NCBI RefSeq assembly: GCF_010975035.1
Contig: NZ_JAAIUV010000026.1
Location: forward strand, 1 to 45,516
Direction: 5' to 3'
Length of the DNA: 45,516 nucleotides
DNA from: Neobacillus thermocopriae
GTDB taxonomy: Bacteria > Bacillota > Bacilli > Bacillales > Cytobacillaceae
Position numbers and translations under genes: made by a program. The notes below the pieces were generated by a model. It was not told the DNA's origin and searched no databases. It was given only the letters and a program-made list of their open reading frames with translations. Of the stretch, positions 16,782 to 25,701 are shown piece by piece. Each line of letters opens with the position of its first letter. Within the stretch, counting starts at the first letter, position 1.

Positions 16782-19256
16782 TTACGCTCTTTTCTTTACT
16801 TTCTGTATTGGAATAGATGCCCATTTAGGCGTATTATGTTTTATTTTCGCAACCATTACAGTCATATCATCATCGATAATATCTGATTTGGATCGAATTA
16901 CTTCTTCTAAAATTAAATCAGCTACTTCTTGAGGATCATCGGTTTCTAGTTCTAACAGTTTTCGTTTCATCCATAAATCATAGTTTTCAACATGTTTCGG
17001 TCCTTCGAATACCCCATCACTCATCATAATTAACAAATCGCCGGCTTTTAACTGCTCACTGACAACATCCACTTCAAACTCTTGAAGAATCCCCATCGGT
17101 AAATTACTTGCTTGTATTTTAATAATTTTTTTCCCCCGTTTAATAAAGCTTGGAGTTGAACCGACTTTAAGGAACTTAGCAGAGGCATTTTTTAAATCAA
17201 TCATAGCTAAGTCTAAGGTTGAAAAAATTTCATCGGTTGTTCGTAAAGAAAGAATTGAATTTACAGATTTAATAGCTAATGTTTCTTCTATTCCCGATTG
17301 AAGAATTTTTTGTAATAGTTGCAGTGTTTCCGTACTTTCATAATGGGCTCGTTCTCCATTTCCCATTCCATCGCTAATAGCGAGCGCCATCTTTCCAAAT
17401 CCTAATTCAATGGTCGAATGGCTGTCACCAGATATTAAACCTCCATCCTTGGCTGCATGAGCAACCCCCGTTTCAACAGTAAATGCCTTTGAAGACCTAA
17501 AAACGGTATGGCAAAATCCATTTGGATAAGGAGCACATTCCTCCTTTTTCACTACAATGGTTTCTCCAAGAATATCGGAGAGCATCGGAGCAATGAGTTT
17601 TTCACACTCTCCATGTCCATTGCAAAATGGAACGGATATTTCAATATCGATATTACCTGGTTCAAGACTGTATATTTCTACATTTTCAATTTGAATTCCA
17701 AAACCTTGAATCGCCTCCATTATTTGTTCTTCCTGCTTGTAATAATTTTCCCTTTCTCTCTGAATTTCCTTGGCAAAGTTATTCATCACTTCCGAAACAC
17801 CCATTAATTGGTCTGCCACCAATCTTCTACTCTCTTGCACTTTTTTCTTTAATTTTTGGTTAGCTTGATAGAAGGTTAACTCTTGACCAATTGTTTCATA
17901 TACTTTCTTCGAACGAGAGCAGTGTTTCTCCCATTCCCTTCCCAACCGCAAAGAAACATTTCCATTATTTTGATCCATTTCATGAATAATTTCTTCCATA
18001 TAGGCATAGGTTTTACTAAAGTTTTTTGCCCAACACTGTTCCTTTTTAAAACAGGTTTGACAAGTTTTCTCTGTTACATAGCTCATAAAGAAATCCAACT
18101 CCCGTTGGCTTTCATCTTCAAATGGCTCTGAATCCATCTGTGAAAAGCTTTTAGAAAGGGCTTGAAATACATTTGAAAATTGTGAAACACGTTGAGCCGT
18201 AACATCCCTCATTTTTCGCATATATTTTTGCTGTTCTGCTGTGTGTTCCGGGGTGCCTGGAATGTACTTAGCTAATCTGGATGTTAAAATTTGCGGTGTT
18301 AATAAAAATAATAATACGGCAACCGCGCTTTCCATTAAGGTCAGTTTTAAAGATCCACTCCCTTCACCGTACATTCCTATTAACAAAGTCGCAATGAATA
18401 AACCAATGGAAACTCCTATTTTCTTCCCTTCTTTTAATAATCCTCCTAAAACACCCGAAAAAGCCAATAAACTCATGTGATAGAAACTTGAAACACTTGC
18501 TAGGCTAAAAATAAGCCCCGTGACTACCCCTACAGTAGATCCCACTGTTGCTCCAGCGATAAAAGAAAATATTAAAACTAAATAACGGGACATTATATGT
18601 TCAATAGACAAATCGTAGACTTTCCAGCCAATCGTTCCAGTCATAATAGAAGCGAGCATAATAATTAAGCAAACGATTTCCTCTGTTTTTAATAATTGTC
18701 TTCGTTTATTAAAGGTTAAAAGAGGAATACTCTGTAAAAAAATCAGGGTTAGTATAAAAGCAAGGGATGCTTGAACTCCAATCATCATGGCATCATAAAG
18801 TGTTAGCTCCTTAGAGAAAATAAACGTCTCGGCTAACTTTCCCAACCCTAAAATAATACCAACATAGAAAGGTAATGCTCTCATTTCGTTTGAAATCCAT
18901 TTACTACTGAGTCGAAAGATGACTAAAAAACTGAAGGTTATTACAAAGGTGAATGCGGCATTTGATAAAGAAAGGGTTGTAGCACCCGCAATTAATCCGA
19001 TAAGGGCAAGTGGTGCCCGATCTTTTTTAATTAAATAAACAGATGCAAAAAAAGGAAGGCTAAATGGTGTCAACTTTGCCAAAATTAATGCCCGACCTAG
19101 CAAAAATCCAACAATTAATAAAAGGACTCCATTCTTAATAAAAAAGGACTCAAGCATTGTTTGAAATTTTTTTAAGCTTTTATTCATATCCCATTTTGAT
19201 TTATGGAGCTTGACTTCCCCGATCGGTTCTATAAAACTAGCATGTGTCTTTTCCAT
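16782..19256 (-). CDS. spoIIE: Stage II sporulation protein E, PP2C-type phosphatase
   Basis: SpoIIE dephosphorylates SpoIIAA-P at the polar septum, releasing sigma-F in the forespore. The 824-residue protein (B. subtilis 827) has a multi-helix membrane domain at about residues 40-330, a central cysteine-containing oligomerisation region (TEKTCQTCFKKEQCW), and a C-terminal PP2C domain with LAISDGMGNGERA, STLDLAMIDL, and LLIMMSDGVFEGP. The start is ATG 19254-19256 (MEKTHASFIEP) with GGGGAG seven bases upstream; an ATG five codons earlier overlaps that site. The promoter has the 21-bp spacer typical of Spo0A-activated genes. Confidence 0.96.
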   Translation of the reverse strand: MEKTHASFIEPIGEVKLHKSKWDMNKSLKKFQTMLESFFIKNGVLLLIVGFLLGRALILAKLTPFSLPFFASVYLIKKDRAPLALIGLIAGATTLSLSNAAFTFVITFSFLVIFRLSSKWISNEMRALPFYVGIILGLGKLAETFIFSKELTLYDAMMIGVQASLAFILTLIFLQSIPLLTFNKRRQLLKTEEIVCLIIMLASIMTGTIGWKVYDLSIEHIMSRYLVLIFSFIAGATVGSTVGVVTGLIFSLASVSSFYHMSLLAFSGVLGGLLKEGKKIGVSIGLFIATLLIGMYGEGSGSLKLTLMESAVAVLLFLLTPQILTSRLAKYIPGTPEHTAEQQKYMRKMRDVTAQRVSQFSNVFQALSKSFSQMDSEPFEDESQRELDFFMSYVTEKTCQTCFKKEQCWAKNFSKTYAYMEEIIHEMDQNNGNVSLRLGREWEKHCSRSKKVYETIGQELTFYQANQKLKKKVQESRRLVADQLMGVSEVMNNFAKEIQRERENYYKQEEQIMEAIQGFGIQIENVEIYSLEPGNIDIEISVPFCNGHGECEKLIAPMLSDILGETIVVKKEECAPYPNGFCHTVFRSSKAFTVETGVAHAAKDGGLISGDSHSTIELGFGKMALAISDGMGNGERAHYESTETLQLLQKILQSGIEETLAIKSVNSILSLRTTDEIFSTLDLAMIDLKNASAKFLKVGSTPSFIKRGKKIIKIQASNLPMGILQEFEVDVVSEQLKAGDLLIMMSDGVFEGPKHVENYDLWMKRKLLELETDDPQEVADLILEEVIRSKSDIIDDDMTVMVAKIKHNTPKWASIPIQKVKKRA

Positions 19257-19293
19257 AATCACACTCCCCATTCTTTCATCTTCGTTGAAATCT

Positions 19294-19326
19294 ATTATAA
19301 GTTTAATAGATTCAAAATTTTGTCAA
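19294..19326 (-). promoter_or_regulatory. spoIIE promoter with 21-bp spacer (Spo0A-activated type)
   Basis: Minus strand: perfect -35 TTGACA (19321-19326) and perfect -10 TATAAT (19294-19299) separated by 21 bp. Too-long spacing is known for B. subtilis spoIIE and spoIIG, which need Spo0A-P to work with sigma-A. 0A-box-like sequences (TGNCGAA with one mismatch) lie upstream: CGTCGAA, complement of 19352-19358, and a partial match overlapping the -35. Confidence 0.85.
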
Positions 19327-19483
19327 AATAGTGTGTCAATTCAAAAAAGTGTTCGACGGTTTTCACTAATTTCAATCAAATAATTTGATCTGCCCCTATT
19401 AAAAGCCAACCTTTTATCATTTTGTGGAACTAATTGACACCTTTTTTGGCTATTTGTATACGCCACATTTTTTTTCTGCAAAT

Positions 19484-19515
19484 AAAAAAAGACAAGTCAT
19501 CATGACTTGTCTTAA
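19484..19515 (-). terminator. Terminator of the divIC-yabR region
   Basis: AAGACAAGTCA/TGACTTGTCTT, a perfect 11-bp stem with a 3-base loop, followed by TTTTTTTATTT on the minus strand. The gap between yabR and spoIIE otherwise holds only the spoIIE promoter. Confidence 0.92.
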
Positions 19516-19550
19516 AACCTTGCTATATCTGTTAAAAAGTCAGCAGCAAG

Positions 19551-19973
19551 TTAACCACGTCTAGCTCCTCTTCCACCACGCTTAGACTCTGTATGTCGCT
19601 TTAAGGATGATAAACGATCTTCACTATCTTTTAAAAATCGAGCCATCTTTTGTTCAAATGATTCCATTCGATTTCGATCGTTTGCCCTTGCTTGACGCGG
19701 GCGTTGCGAGTGTGACTGCCTTCTTTCAGCTTCTGGTTTATCTTTTGCTTTTTTAATGGATAGCCCTATTTTCCCATCCTTTTCAACATTAAGGACTTTC
19801 ACATCAACTTGATCGCCGACCTTTAGATGGTCATTAATATCCTTTACATAATTATCAGCAACCTCACTAATGTGTACAAGTCCTGTTGAACCATCCGGCA
19901 GCTCCACAAACGCTCCGAAATTTGTTATTCCTGTCACCTTTCCCTGTAACTTGCTGCCCACTTCAATTGACAT
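19551..19973 (-). CDS. yabR: S1 RNA-binding domain protein YabR
   Basis: The 140-residue protein has one S1 (OB-fold) domain at about residues 4-75 (GSKLQGKVTGITNFGAFVELP, GLVHISEVAD, LKVGDQVDVKVLNVEKDGKIGLSIK), then a basic, Arg/Gln-rich tail ending RGGRGARRG that probably adds RNA affinity. AGGAGG lies about 12 bases before the ATG, longer than usual, across a T8 run. It resembles general stress protein 13 and probably associates with ribosomes or RNA. It follows divIC, as in B. subtilis; its exact role is unknown. Confidence 0.9.
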   Translation of the reverse strand: MSIEVGSKLQGKVTGITNFGAFVELPDGSTGLVHISEVADNYVKDINDHLKVGDQVDVKVLNVEKDGKIGLSIKKAKDKPEAERRQSHSQRPRQARANDRNRMESFEQKMARFLKDSEDRLSSLKRHTESKRGGRGARRG

Positions 19974-20068
19974 AAAAAAAATGTTCCTCCTTAAAAATAT
20001 AAAAAATCAAACTTATAACATATTATACAGAAAGGGAAATTTGAGTGTCAATAATGCTCCATATTGGT

Positions 20069-20461
20069 TCATTTTTCCTTCTTTTCCTTTTTTTCCTCTG
20101 GAATATTAAAAATAATTTCATTTTCATCTGAGAAAAAGTATTCTTTTCGAGCAAGTTTGGCGATATATTCATCATCATTCAATTTGATAATTTCTTCTTT
20201 TAACAAATCCTGTTCCTTTTTTAGCTCTTTAAGTTCATTTTCTAATTTTTTCTTCTGGGTAAGTTGTGCTTCCAATGTTTTGGTTTGGGAGAGATAACTA
20301 GAAATCATAAAATACGATATTATGCAGGCAAAAACCAAAAATACAGAAAGGCGTCTGGCGAGTAACTTCTTTTTTCGAGCTGAAGCAATTTCTGCATATT
20401 CTTTCTGCTGTACATAAGATGTCTGAATTTTAGATACATTACTTTTTCGTTCTGCTCCCAT
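20069..20461 (-). CDS. divIC: Septum formation initiator DivIC
   Basis: DivIC is a bitopic division protein that joins DivIB and FtsL at the septum. The ~130-residue protein has a basic cytoplasmic N-terminus (ARKKKLLARR), one membrane helix (about residues 39-57, LSVFLVFACIISYFMISSY), a coiled coil (LEAQLTQKKKLENELKELKKEQDLLKEEI) and the conserved YIAKLARKEYFFSDENEIIF, ending in a Lys/Glu-rich tail. I use the second ATG (20459-20461), spaced 8 bases from AAAGGG; the first ATG is only 2 bases from it. Confidence 0.93.
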   Translation of the reverse strand: MGAERKSNVSKIQTSYVQQKEYAEIASARKKKLLARRLSVFLVFACIISYFMISSYLSQTKTLEAQLTQKKKLENELKELKKEQDLLKEEIIKLNDDEYIAKLARKEYFFSDENEIIFNIPEEKKEKKEK

Positions 20462-20476
20462 TTCCATGACCCTTTC

Positions 20477-21109
20477 TTACTCTTTTCTCTTCTTCCATTT
20501 ATTAAACCACTTAATAATATTATTCCAGATTGGCTTTAGATTTCCTGCCGTTCTATTATATAACTTCTCGACGGAATTTTTAAGGTTTTTCGGCAAAAGT
20601 TTCCATAAAATTAAAAGAATCTTTTTTACAATTGATAATAATAGTTTAAGCACCCATATTAGTGCTTTTAATATAAATTTGCCAAGCGATAACATCCCTG
20701 TACTAACAGACATAACAATAAAGATAACAAATTGAACCAAACCAACAACTGGTTTGTAAATAAGAAGTTGGAAAGTTTTGCGGACTATTCGTGCGAATGC
20801 AATGGTTGTCCTAATTAAAAACTCCAAAAAACGAAGATAAAAATTTTTAAATAAACTCTGATAGGCAGCAAATCCGCATAATAAAGCCAGAAATATATAA
20901 AACCTTATTTCACCATTATTCACCAAGAATAATGCATAAAAAATAATTAAAGCTTGGATCACCCAAAACAGTAAATCATTCACAAACACGATCCAAGCTT
21001 TTCGTTTCGGCCGTTTTAAAAAACGTTGATACGTATCAAACAGGGCTCCAAATAAAGACCCCATCCCAACCATGGAAAGCATGGTAAGAAATTGAGTTGA
21101 TAAGGTCAT
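20477..21109 (-). CDS. yabQ: Spore cortex protein YabQ
   Basis: Integral membrane protein needed for spore cortex formation in B. subtilis. About five hydrophobic segments are seen: residues 3-24, 38-62, 66-84, 120-140 and 145-170. Between them is FGALFDTYQRFLKRPKRKAW, and the C-terminus is basic and longer (WFNKWKKRKE). Its ATG overlaps the yabP stop by 4 bp (ATGA), so the two are translationally coupled. It lies in the yabP-yabQ-divIC cluster. In B. subtilis yabP and yabQ are made in the mother cell. Confidence 0.9.
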   Translation of the reverse strand: MTLSTQFLTMLSMVGMGSLFGALFDTYQRFLKRPKRKAWIVFVNDLLFWVIQALIIFYALFLVNNGEIRFYIFLALLCGFAAYQSLFKNFYLRFLEFLIRTTIAFARIVRKTFQLLIYKPVVGLVQFVIFIVMSVSTGMLSLGKFILKALIWVLKLLLSIVKKILLILWKLLPKNLKNSVEKLYNRTAGNLKPIWNNIIKWFNKWKKRKE

Positions 21110-21408
21110 CGGAACAACTTGCTAAAGAATCCTTTAGCTTTCTCCCCATGGTGTTCATCTAAGTATACAAGATCAAAAATTTTCCCTTTAATTGAAACAA
21201 TACCTTTTTCGACATCCAGATTTTTCATCTGTAAATTTTGACCTTTTATAGCTAAAAACCCCATGGATGTTTCCAACAAAAACTCCTCATTATCAAAGCT
21301 TTCCACTTGCTTCACACCCGTAATATCAAGAAATTTCCTACCTCTCATTATCACATCATGATCAGGAATACTACTTTTAGTTGGGTTCGTATCATAAAAT
21401 TGGCTCAT
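21106..21408 (-). CDS. yabP: Sporulation protein YabP
   Basis: YabP of about 100 residues is required for spore cortex assembly. The conserved core HDVIMRGRKFLDITGVKQVESFD, EEFLLETSMGFLAIKGQNLQMKNLD and EKGIVSIKGKIFDLVYLD matches the YabP family (a YabP/YqfC-like beta fold). I use the ATG at 21406-21408 (MSQFYDTN), six bases after GAGGG; the ATG two codons upstream touches that binding site. It overlaps yabQ by 4 bp. Confidence 0.9.
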   Translation of the reverse strand: MSQFYDTNPTKSSIPDHDVIMRGRKFLDITGVKQVESFDNEEFLLETSMGFLAIKGQNLQMKNLDVEKGIVSIKGKIFDLVYLDEHHGEKAKGFFSKLFR

Positions 21409-21479
21409 TTTCATCCCTCACAATCTTGTACAACCTTTTGGTACATGTTTATGTTATGGAGGGAGAAATTAGAACAGAC

Positions 21480-21758
21480 TCATTCTAATCGGTCATCTGT
21501 ATAACTAACCTTTTCTTCATTAATGATTGTGTACATTTCTGCCGCTTCTTCTTTCCGAGTTGTTTCCTGAATTCGTTCAATTCGTACAGTTATTTTTCTT
21601 TGTCCAAGCCTTAAAGTCAGTTCATCCCCTACTTTAACAGAGGTGCTAGCTTTAGCTTCCTTTCCATTGACTTCAATTCTGCCCTGGTCAGATACTTCTT
21701 TAGCTAACGTTCTTCGCTTAATTAATCTCGATACTTTTAAAAACTTATCTAGACGCAT
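21480..21758 (-). CDS. rqcP: S4-domain protein RqcP (YabO), ribosome quality control
   Basis: A 92-residue Hsp15-like protein with an N-terminal S4 RNA-binding domain: MRLDKFLKVSRLIKRRTLAKEV, GRIEVNGKEAKASTSVKVGDEL, and a basic beta strand TLRLGQRKITVRI. The B. subtilis homologue binds stalled 50S subunits and works with RqcH in C-terminal alanine tailing. It lies 17 bp after yabN. The binding site before the ATG is weak (ATGGGG). Confidence 0.92.
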   Translation of the reverse strand: MRLDKFLKVSRLIKRRTLAKEVSDQGRIEVNGKEAKASTSVKVGDELTLRLGQRKITVRIERIQETTRKEEAAEMYTIINEEKVSYTDDRLE

Positions 21759-21775
21759 CTACTGATACCCCATTT

Positions 21776-23242
21776 CTATAGACCTTTTAATTTTGCTTCA
21801 TCCCAATATTTATCAAGTTCTTCCAGTGTATGTTCTTCAAATTCCTTTCCGCTCTTCTCTACTTGTTTTTCAATGTATTGAAATCGACGGATAAATTTTT
21901 CATTTGTTTCAAATAATGCTTCTTCCGGATTTATTTTTAGAAATCTAGCTACATTTACAAATGCAAATAACAGGTCACCAAATTCTTTTTTTGCACGTGT
22001 AAGGCTACCTTCTGTTTGATCGAGCTCCTTAATGAACTCTTCCAATTCCTCCTTTACTTTCTCCAATGCAGGCATGATTTCCTCCCAATCAAAACCAACC
22101 TTAGCCGCTTTCTTTTGAAGTTCATAAGCTCGTAATAAATTTGGCAATTCCTTTGATACTCCTTCGAGGAAAGAGGTTTGTACCTCACCTTTTTCCTTCC
22201 GCTTAATTTCTTGCCAATTCTCGACAACTTCCTTGGCATCCTCTACCTTTATTTCACCAAAAACATGGGGGTGTCTGCGAATCATTTTTGCTGATAAGCC
22301 TTCAATGACATCTTCTATAGAAAAATAACCATCATCCTCGCCGATCTGGGCATGTAATAGGACTTGTAGTAAAACATCCCCAAGCTCCTCAATTAAATGG
22401 TCAATATCACCACTTGTAATAGCATCAATGACCTCATAAGTTTCTTCAATTAAATATTTTTTTAATGATTCATGAGTTTGTTCTTTATCCCAAGGACATC
22501 CATTCGGTCCTCTTAATTGAGCTATAATATCACGTAGTCTTGAAAATTCCCTCCATAATAGGCGATCTTCTTTAATTGGCGGTATATAGATAGATCTTAA
22601 GTTATTAATTGAGAGATTTCTATCTAATTCATAAAGTGGGACTTTTTCAATGCATTCATCCTGATTACCTGCTGACGTTACGATATAAACTTCATAATCA
22701 TCAGGGTATCTTTCCATTAAACTAATCTTTACATCTGAAGCAACCAATTGGTCATACACCTGGCTGATGATGATATGCTGTGTCACTTGCAACTCGCTGG
22801 ACCGAAATGAAGTTCCATCTATAAGCTGAAATCCTTCGATTGGATCGATCTTTAATGAAGCAAATAATGCATCGATAAAGCTCTGTCCACCAATGACAGA
22901 AATTTCAATATCTTCCTCTTCTCCTTTTTCCAGCAATAGCTGAACCGTTCGTTCGGCCACAAGTGGATGTCCAGGAACTGCATAAATAACTACTTCCGTT
23001 TTTGCTTTATCAAGCAATATTTGGACTATTTCTTGATACACATCTTCAAATTGTTCATGTTTTTCATAAACAGAATCAAAAGAAGTAAAACGCATCCCTT
23101 CACGAACCAAGTCTTGAACAACTGGATGTTCCTTCGTTCGTAAATAGACATGGTTTGCCTGCGTTAATTTCTTAAATAAACCAAACTGAAGCTGGTTTAT
23201 ATCACCTGGACCTAACCCAATCAGTTCAATTTTTTTTCCCAT
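21776..23242 (-). CDS. yabN: Tetrapyrrole methylase-like / MazG pyrophosphohydrolase fusion (YabN)
   Basis: Two-domain protein of 488 residues. The N-terminal half (about 1-215) has a tetrapyrrole-methylase fold (IELIGLGPGDINQLQ, VIYAVPGHPLVAERTV) of unknown substrate. The C-terminal half is MazG, with LRGPNGCPWDKEQTHESLKKYLIEETYEV, LIEELGDVLLQVLLHA, the second helical repeat REFGDLLFAFVN-like segment (KKEFGDLLFAFVNVARFLK) and the metal-binding EExxE pattern. MazG domains hydrolyse nucleoside triphosphates, probably cleansing non-canonical NTPs. Its ATG follows the flippase gene by one base; GAGGG, the binding site, lies in that gene's last codons. Confidence 0.95.
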   Translation of the reverse strand: MGKKIELIGLGPGDINQLQFGLFKKLTQANHVYLRTKEHPVVQDLVREGMRFTSFDSVYEKHEQFEDVYQEIVQILLDKAKTEVVIYAVPGHPLVAERTVQLLLEKGEEEDIEISVIGGQSFIDALFASLKIDPIEGFQLIDGTSFRSSELQVTQHIIISQVYDQLVASDVKISLMERYPDDYEVYIVTSAGNQDECIEKVPLYELDRNLSINNLRSIYIPPIKEDRLLWREFSRLRDIIAQLRGPNGCPWDKEQTHESLKKYLIEETYEVIDAITSGDIDHLIEELGDVLLQVLLHAQIGEDDGYFSIEDVIEGLSAKMIRRHPHVFGEIKVEDAKEVVENWQEIKRKEKGEVQTSFLEGVSKELPNLLRAYELQKKAAKVGFDWEEIMPALEKVKEELEEFIKELDQTEGSLTRAKKEFGDLLFAFVNVARFLKINPEEALFETNEKFIRRFQYIEKQVEKSGKEFEEHTLEELDKYWDEAKLKGL

Positions 23243-23243
23243 C

Positions 23244-24869
23244 TTACCCTCTGTCCTTTCGAGCTAAAAAATAAATAAGTTTACTTCCTAGAGGGAATAA
23301 CGCCAATTCTTCCTCCAAGAACACCCTTTTCCTAATAATGATAAATGTAAAAATCATTGCTCCCAAACAAACTGCACTAAGTGATTGAAATGCAACAGTG
23401 AGACGACTAATCGATCCTAGAGTAGCAATTATAAATTCAGATATGAACAAATATCCTTTTAAAACGAACACCATCACTATTGCTGCTGTAAAGACTACAC
23501 CAAAAAAACGCACAGATACAACTGGAATAGGTACTAACTTTTTCAAATAAAAAAATAGTAGGAACGTAATTATTCCAAGAGTTATAACGGTCGAAACAGC
23601 AGCCCCCATAATTCCATAGTCTGGGACAAAAAAGAGATTCAACCCGTATTTGATCGGTAACAAGGACGTTATGATAATAGCCGGAAAAATAAGGCGGCCA
23701 ATTCCTTGCATTATTGATATTATCGTTATAATGACCGAAGTAAATAGAATGGCGAAAGATAAGACCCCCAAAACAGGGGAACCTAATTCATTCTCAAACA
23801 ACATTCTATTGGCCGGTCTTATGATGGCCCATAGACCTGTGGAAGCTCCTACACCAATAACAATGCTCACCTTAATAGCTAATTGAATTTTATGATATAA
23901 AAATTCCGGTTTGGTACCCAACCGCTCACGAGTAATAAGCGGGACAAGGGTTAAAGACATGGAAGTGGCTGCCACTGTTCCTAATTGGATGAATGGCTGC
24001 CCCCGGTCAAATACTCCTTTTAAACCTTTGGCCATTTCACTTTTTATTCCACTAGCAATTAGTAACGAATGAAGATTTAATGCATCCGCCAATTGTATAA
24101 AAATGAGTAACATACCACTAAGACAAATGGTTAGTCCTTGATAGGTAAGAGCTATTATCAATTGTTTAACATATTGACTATTATTTTGAAGCATTCCTTT
24201 TCTTGGAGCAACTAATTTCCATTCTTTACGAATCCATAAAAACATAAACAAAAGGATTACAGAAATGACACTTCCTGTAACCGATCCAACCATAGCTCCG
24301 CCGCCAACAAAATAAAGTGATTCTCCTTTGAGCATGAATAAAAAAGATAGGAAAAGAATAGTCACCACTCTAGTGGATTGTTCTCCTACCTGAGATAATG
24401 CTGTAGGGACCATATCCCCCATACCTTGAAAATATCCACGTAACACGGAAACAATAGGAAAAATTAAAAATACAATGGAAACTACTCTAATCAAGATATA
24501 TAAATGAGGGTCGTCCATCCAATAGGCAATTTGATTTGCTCCAAAGTAAAGGAGCAAAAAGCAAATAAGACCGAAAACCTGTAAATAACAAAAGGAAATA
24601 AGAAGAAGTAGCCTCGACTTTTCATGATTCCCTTCTTCCTTCTGTTCGGCATATAATTTTGATATCACAACGGGAAAACCAGTTGTAGCCAATACAACAG
24701 CTATTCCATAAAACGGATATATTTGCTGATATATATAAAACCCGATATCTCCAACAATATTTTGAAACGGAATTCGATATAAAGCACTTAATATCTTCAC
24801 TATGATTGCAGCAATTGTTAAAATAAAGGCCCCTTTAAACAAAGCCTTTGATGGATTTTGATCCTCCAT
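23244..24869 (-). CDS. yabM: MOP/MATE-superfamily lipid flippase, SpoVB/MurJ-like (YabM)
   Basis: A 541-residue membrane protein with about 14 helices and the polysaccharide-biosynthesis/SpoVB signature near the start: LTIAAIIVKILSALYRIPFQNIVGDIGFYIYQQIYPFYG, followed by STRVVTILF and FDRGQPFIQLGTVAATSMSLTLVPLI. The family includes MurJ and SpoVB, which move lipid-linked oligosaccharides; this member's substrate is not established. I use ATG 24867-24869 (MEDQNPSKALFKGAF) after GGTGGTGAAGG; the upstream in-frame start covers this site. It lies between spoVT and yabN. Confidence 0.92.
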   Translation of the reverse strand: MEDQNPSKALFKGAFILTIAAIIVKILSALYRIPFQNIVGDIGFYIYQQIYPFYGIAVVLATTGFPVVISKLYAEQKEEGNHEKSRLLLLISFCYLQVFGLICFLLLYFGANQIAYWMDDPHLYILIRVVSIVFLIFPIVSVLRGYFQGMGDMVPTALSQVGEQSTRVVTILFLSFLFMLKGESLYFVGGGAMVGSVTGSVISVILLFMFLWIRKEWKLVAPRKGMLQNNSQYVKQLIIALTYQGLTICLSGMLLIFIQLADALNLHSLLIASGIKSEMAKGLKGVFDRGQPFIQLGTVAATSMSLTLVPLITRERLGTKPEFLYHKIQLAIKVSIVIGVGASTGLWAIIRPANRMLFENELGSPVLGVLSFAILFTSVIITIISIMQGIGRLIFPAIIITSLLPIKYGLNLFFVPDYGIMGAAVSTVITLGIITFLLFFYLKKLVPIPVVSVRFFGVVFTAAIVMVFVLKGYLFISEFIIATLGSISRLTVAFQSLSAVCLGAMIFTFIIIRKRVFLEEELALFPLGSKLIYFLARKDRG

Positions 24870-24902
24870 TCCTTCACCACCAACAATAAACTCCAAAACC
24901 TA

Positions 24903-24911
24903 ATTATAACA
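24903..24911 (-). promoter_or_regulatory. Candidate extended -10 promoter for yabM-yabN-rqcP
   Basis: Minus strand TGTTATAAT fits TGnTATAAT. Its upstream region coincides with the T run of the spoVT terminator, and no standard -35 is visible. Confidence 0.45.
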
Positions 24912-24912
24912 T

Positions 24913-24940
24913 GAAAAAAGGCAGCCAGCGCTGCCTTTTC
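24913..24940 (-). terminator. Terminator of spoVT
   Basis: AAAAGGCAGC/GCTGCCTTTT, a perfect 10-bp stem with a 4-base loop, followed by T on the minus strand. Confidence 0.93.
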
Positions 24941-24984
24941 TCATTGTCATATGTTTGCTGCCTAAGTTAAGGCGCATTCATTTC

Positions 24985-25521
24985 TTATTGTTCCATTTGT
25001 CTTGCAAGGAAACCAGCTGCTGTTTCAACAGCCTTTTGTTCCACTTCACCCAACGTTCCTTCTTTTGAAAATATAATAACTGCACCTATTGGATCCCCAT
25101 TTGCAATAATAGGTCCAATAGTATAAGATGAAACAGATTCATCATGACCATCTACAAGGGCAACATCACCTTGCTGTGTAACAAGAACCGAGTTTCGGTC
25201 TTCCATTGTTTTTTCAACAAGCTCGCTAATATTTTTATTTAAATAATCTTTTTTTGAACCACCAGCCACGGCAATATACGAATCTCTGTCACAGATTAAA
25301 ACAGGGTTACCGAGACTGTCAAATAGGGCTTCAGCATATTCTTTGGCAAAATCGCTCAGTTCGCTGATTGGTGAATACTTTTTCAAAATCACTTCCCCAT
25401 CCCGATCAACAAAGATCTCTAATGGATCCCCTTCTCGGATACGCAAAGTTCTGCGTATTTCTTTGGGAATAACAACACGACCCAAATCATCGATTCGACG
25501 AACAATTCCAGTTGCTTTCAT
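24985..25521 (-). CDS. spoVT: Stage V sporulation transcription regulator SpoVT
   Basis: Forespore regulator that modulates sigma-G-dependent genes. The 178-residue protein has an N-terminal AbrB-like swapped-hairpin DNA-binding domain (residues 1-50, KATGIVRRIDDLGRVVIPKEIRRTLRIREGDPLEI), closely parallel to abrB at 44925, and a C-terminal GAF-like domain (VLICDRDSYIAVAG, YTIGPIIANGDPIGAVIIF, AVETAAGFLARQMEQ). ATG 25519-25521 follows GTGAGG with 9-base spacing; a longer in-frame start would add 17 unrelated residues. A sigma-G-like promoter lies ~80 bp upstream. Confidence 0.97.
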   Translation of the reverse strand: MKATGIVRRIDDLGRVVIPKEIRRTLRIREGDPLEIFVDRDGEVILKKYSPISELSDFAKEYAEALFDSLGNPVLICDRDSYIAVAGGSKKDYLNKNISELVEKTMEDRNSVLVTQQGDVALVDGHDESVSSYTIGPIIANGDPIGAVIIFSKEGTLGEVEQKAVETAAGFLARQMEQ

Positions 25522-25600
25522 CCAATGTTGCCTCACTTTCATCTGATGATTTTTCAAATTTGGAAGTGACAATATTTCTATTCACTACCAACTTTGAACT

Positions 25601-25630
25601 TAGTATCTTTCATCTGGAAAGTTCTATACA
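25601..25630 (-). promoter_or_regulatory. spoVT promoter, sigma-G type
   Basis: Minus strand: -35 TGTATA (25625-25630), 17-bp spacer, -10 GATACTA (25601-25607), one base off the sigma-G consensus CATnnTA. B. subtilis spoVT is sigma-G-dependent. Confidence 0.7.
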
Positions 25631-25701
25631 CATACATCATATTTTTTTCACAGATTCGGGAACAGTTTCCACATTTCGAGGTAGATCCTTATCATCATTT
25701 A

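Noticed and set aside
21409..21479. Sigma-E promoter for yabP-yabQ
   Set aside because: TTGTACAAG is only a partial match to CATACAAT and no good -35 lies at the right distance.
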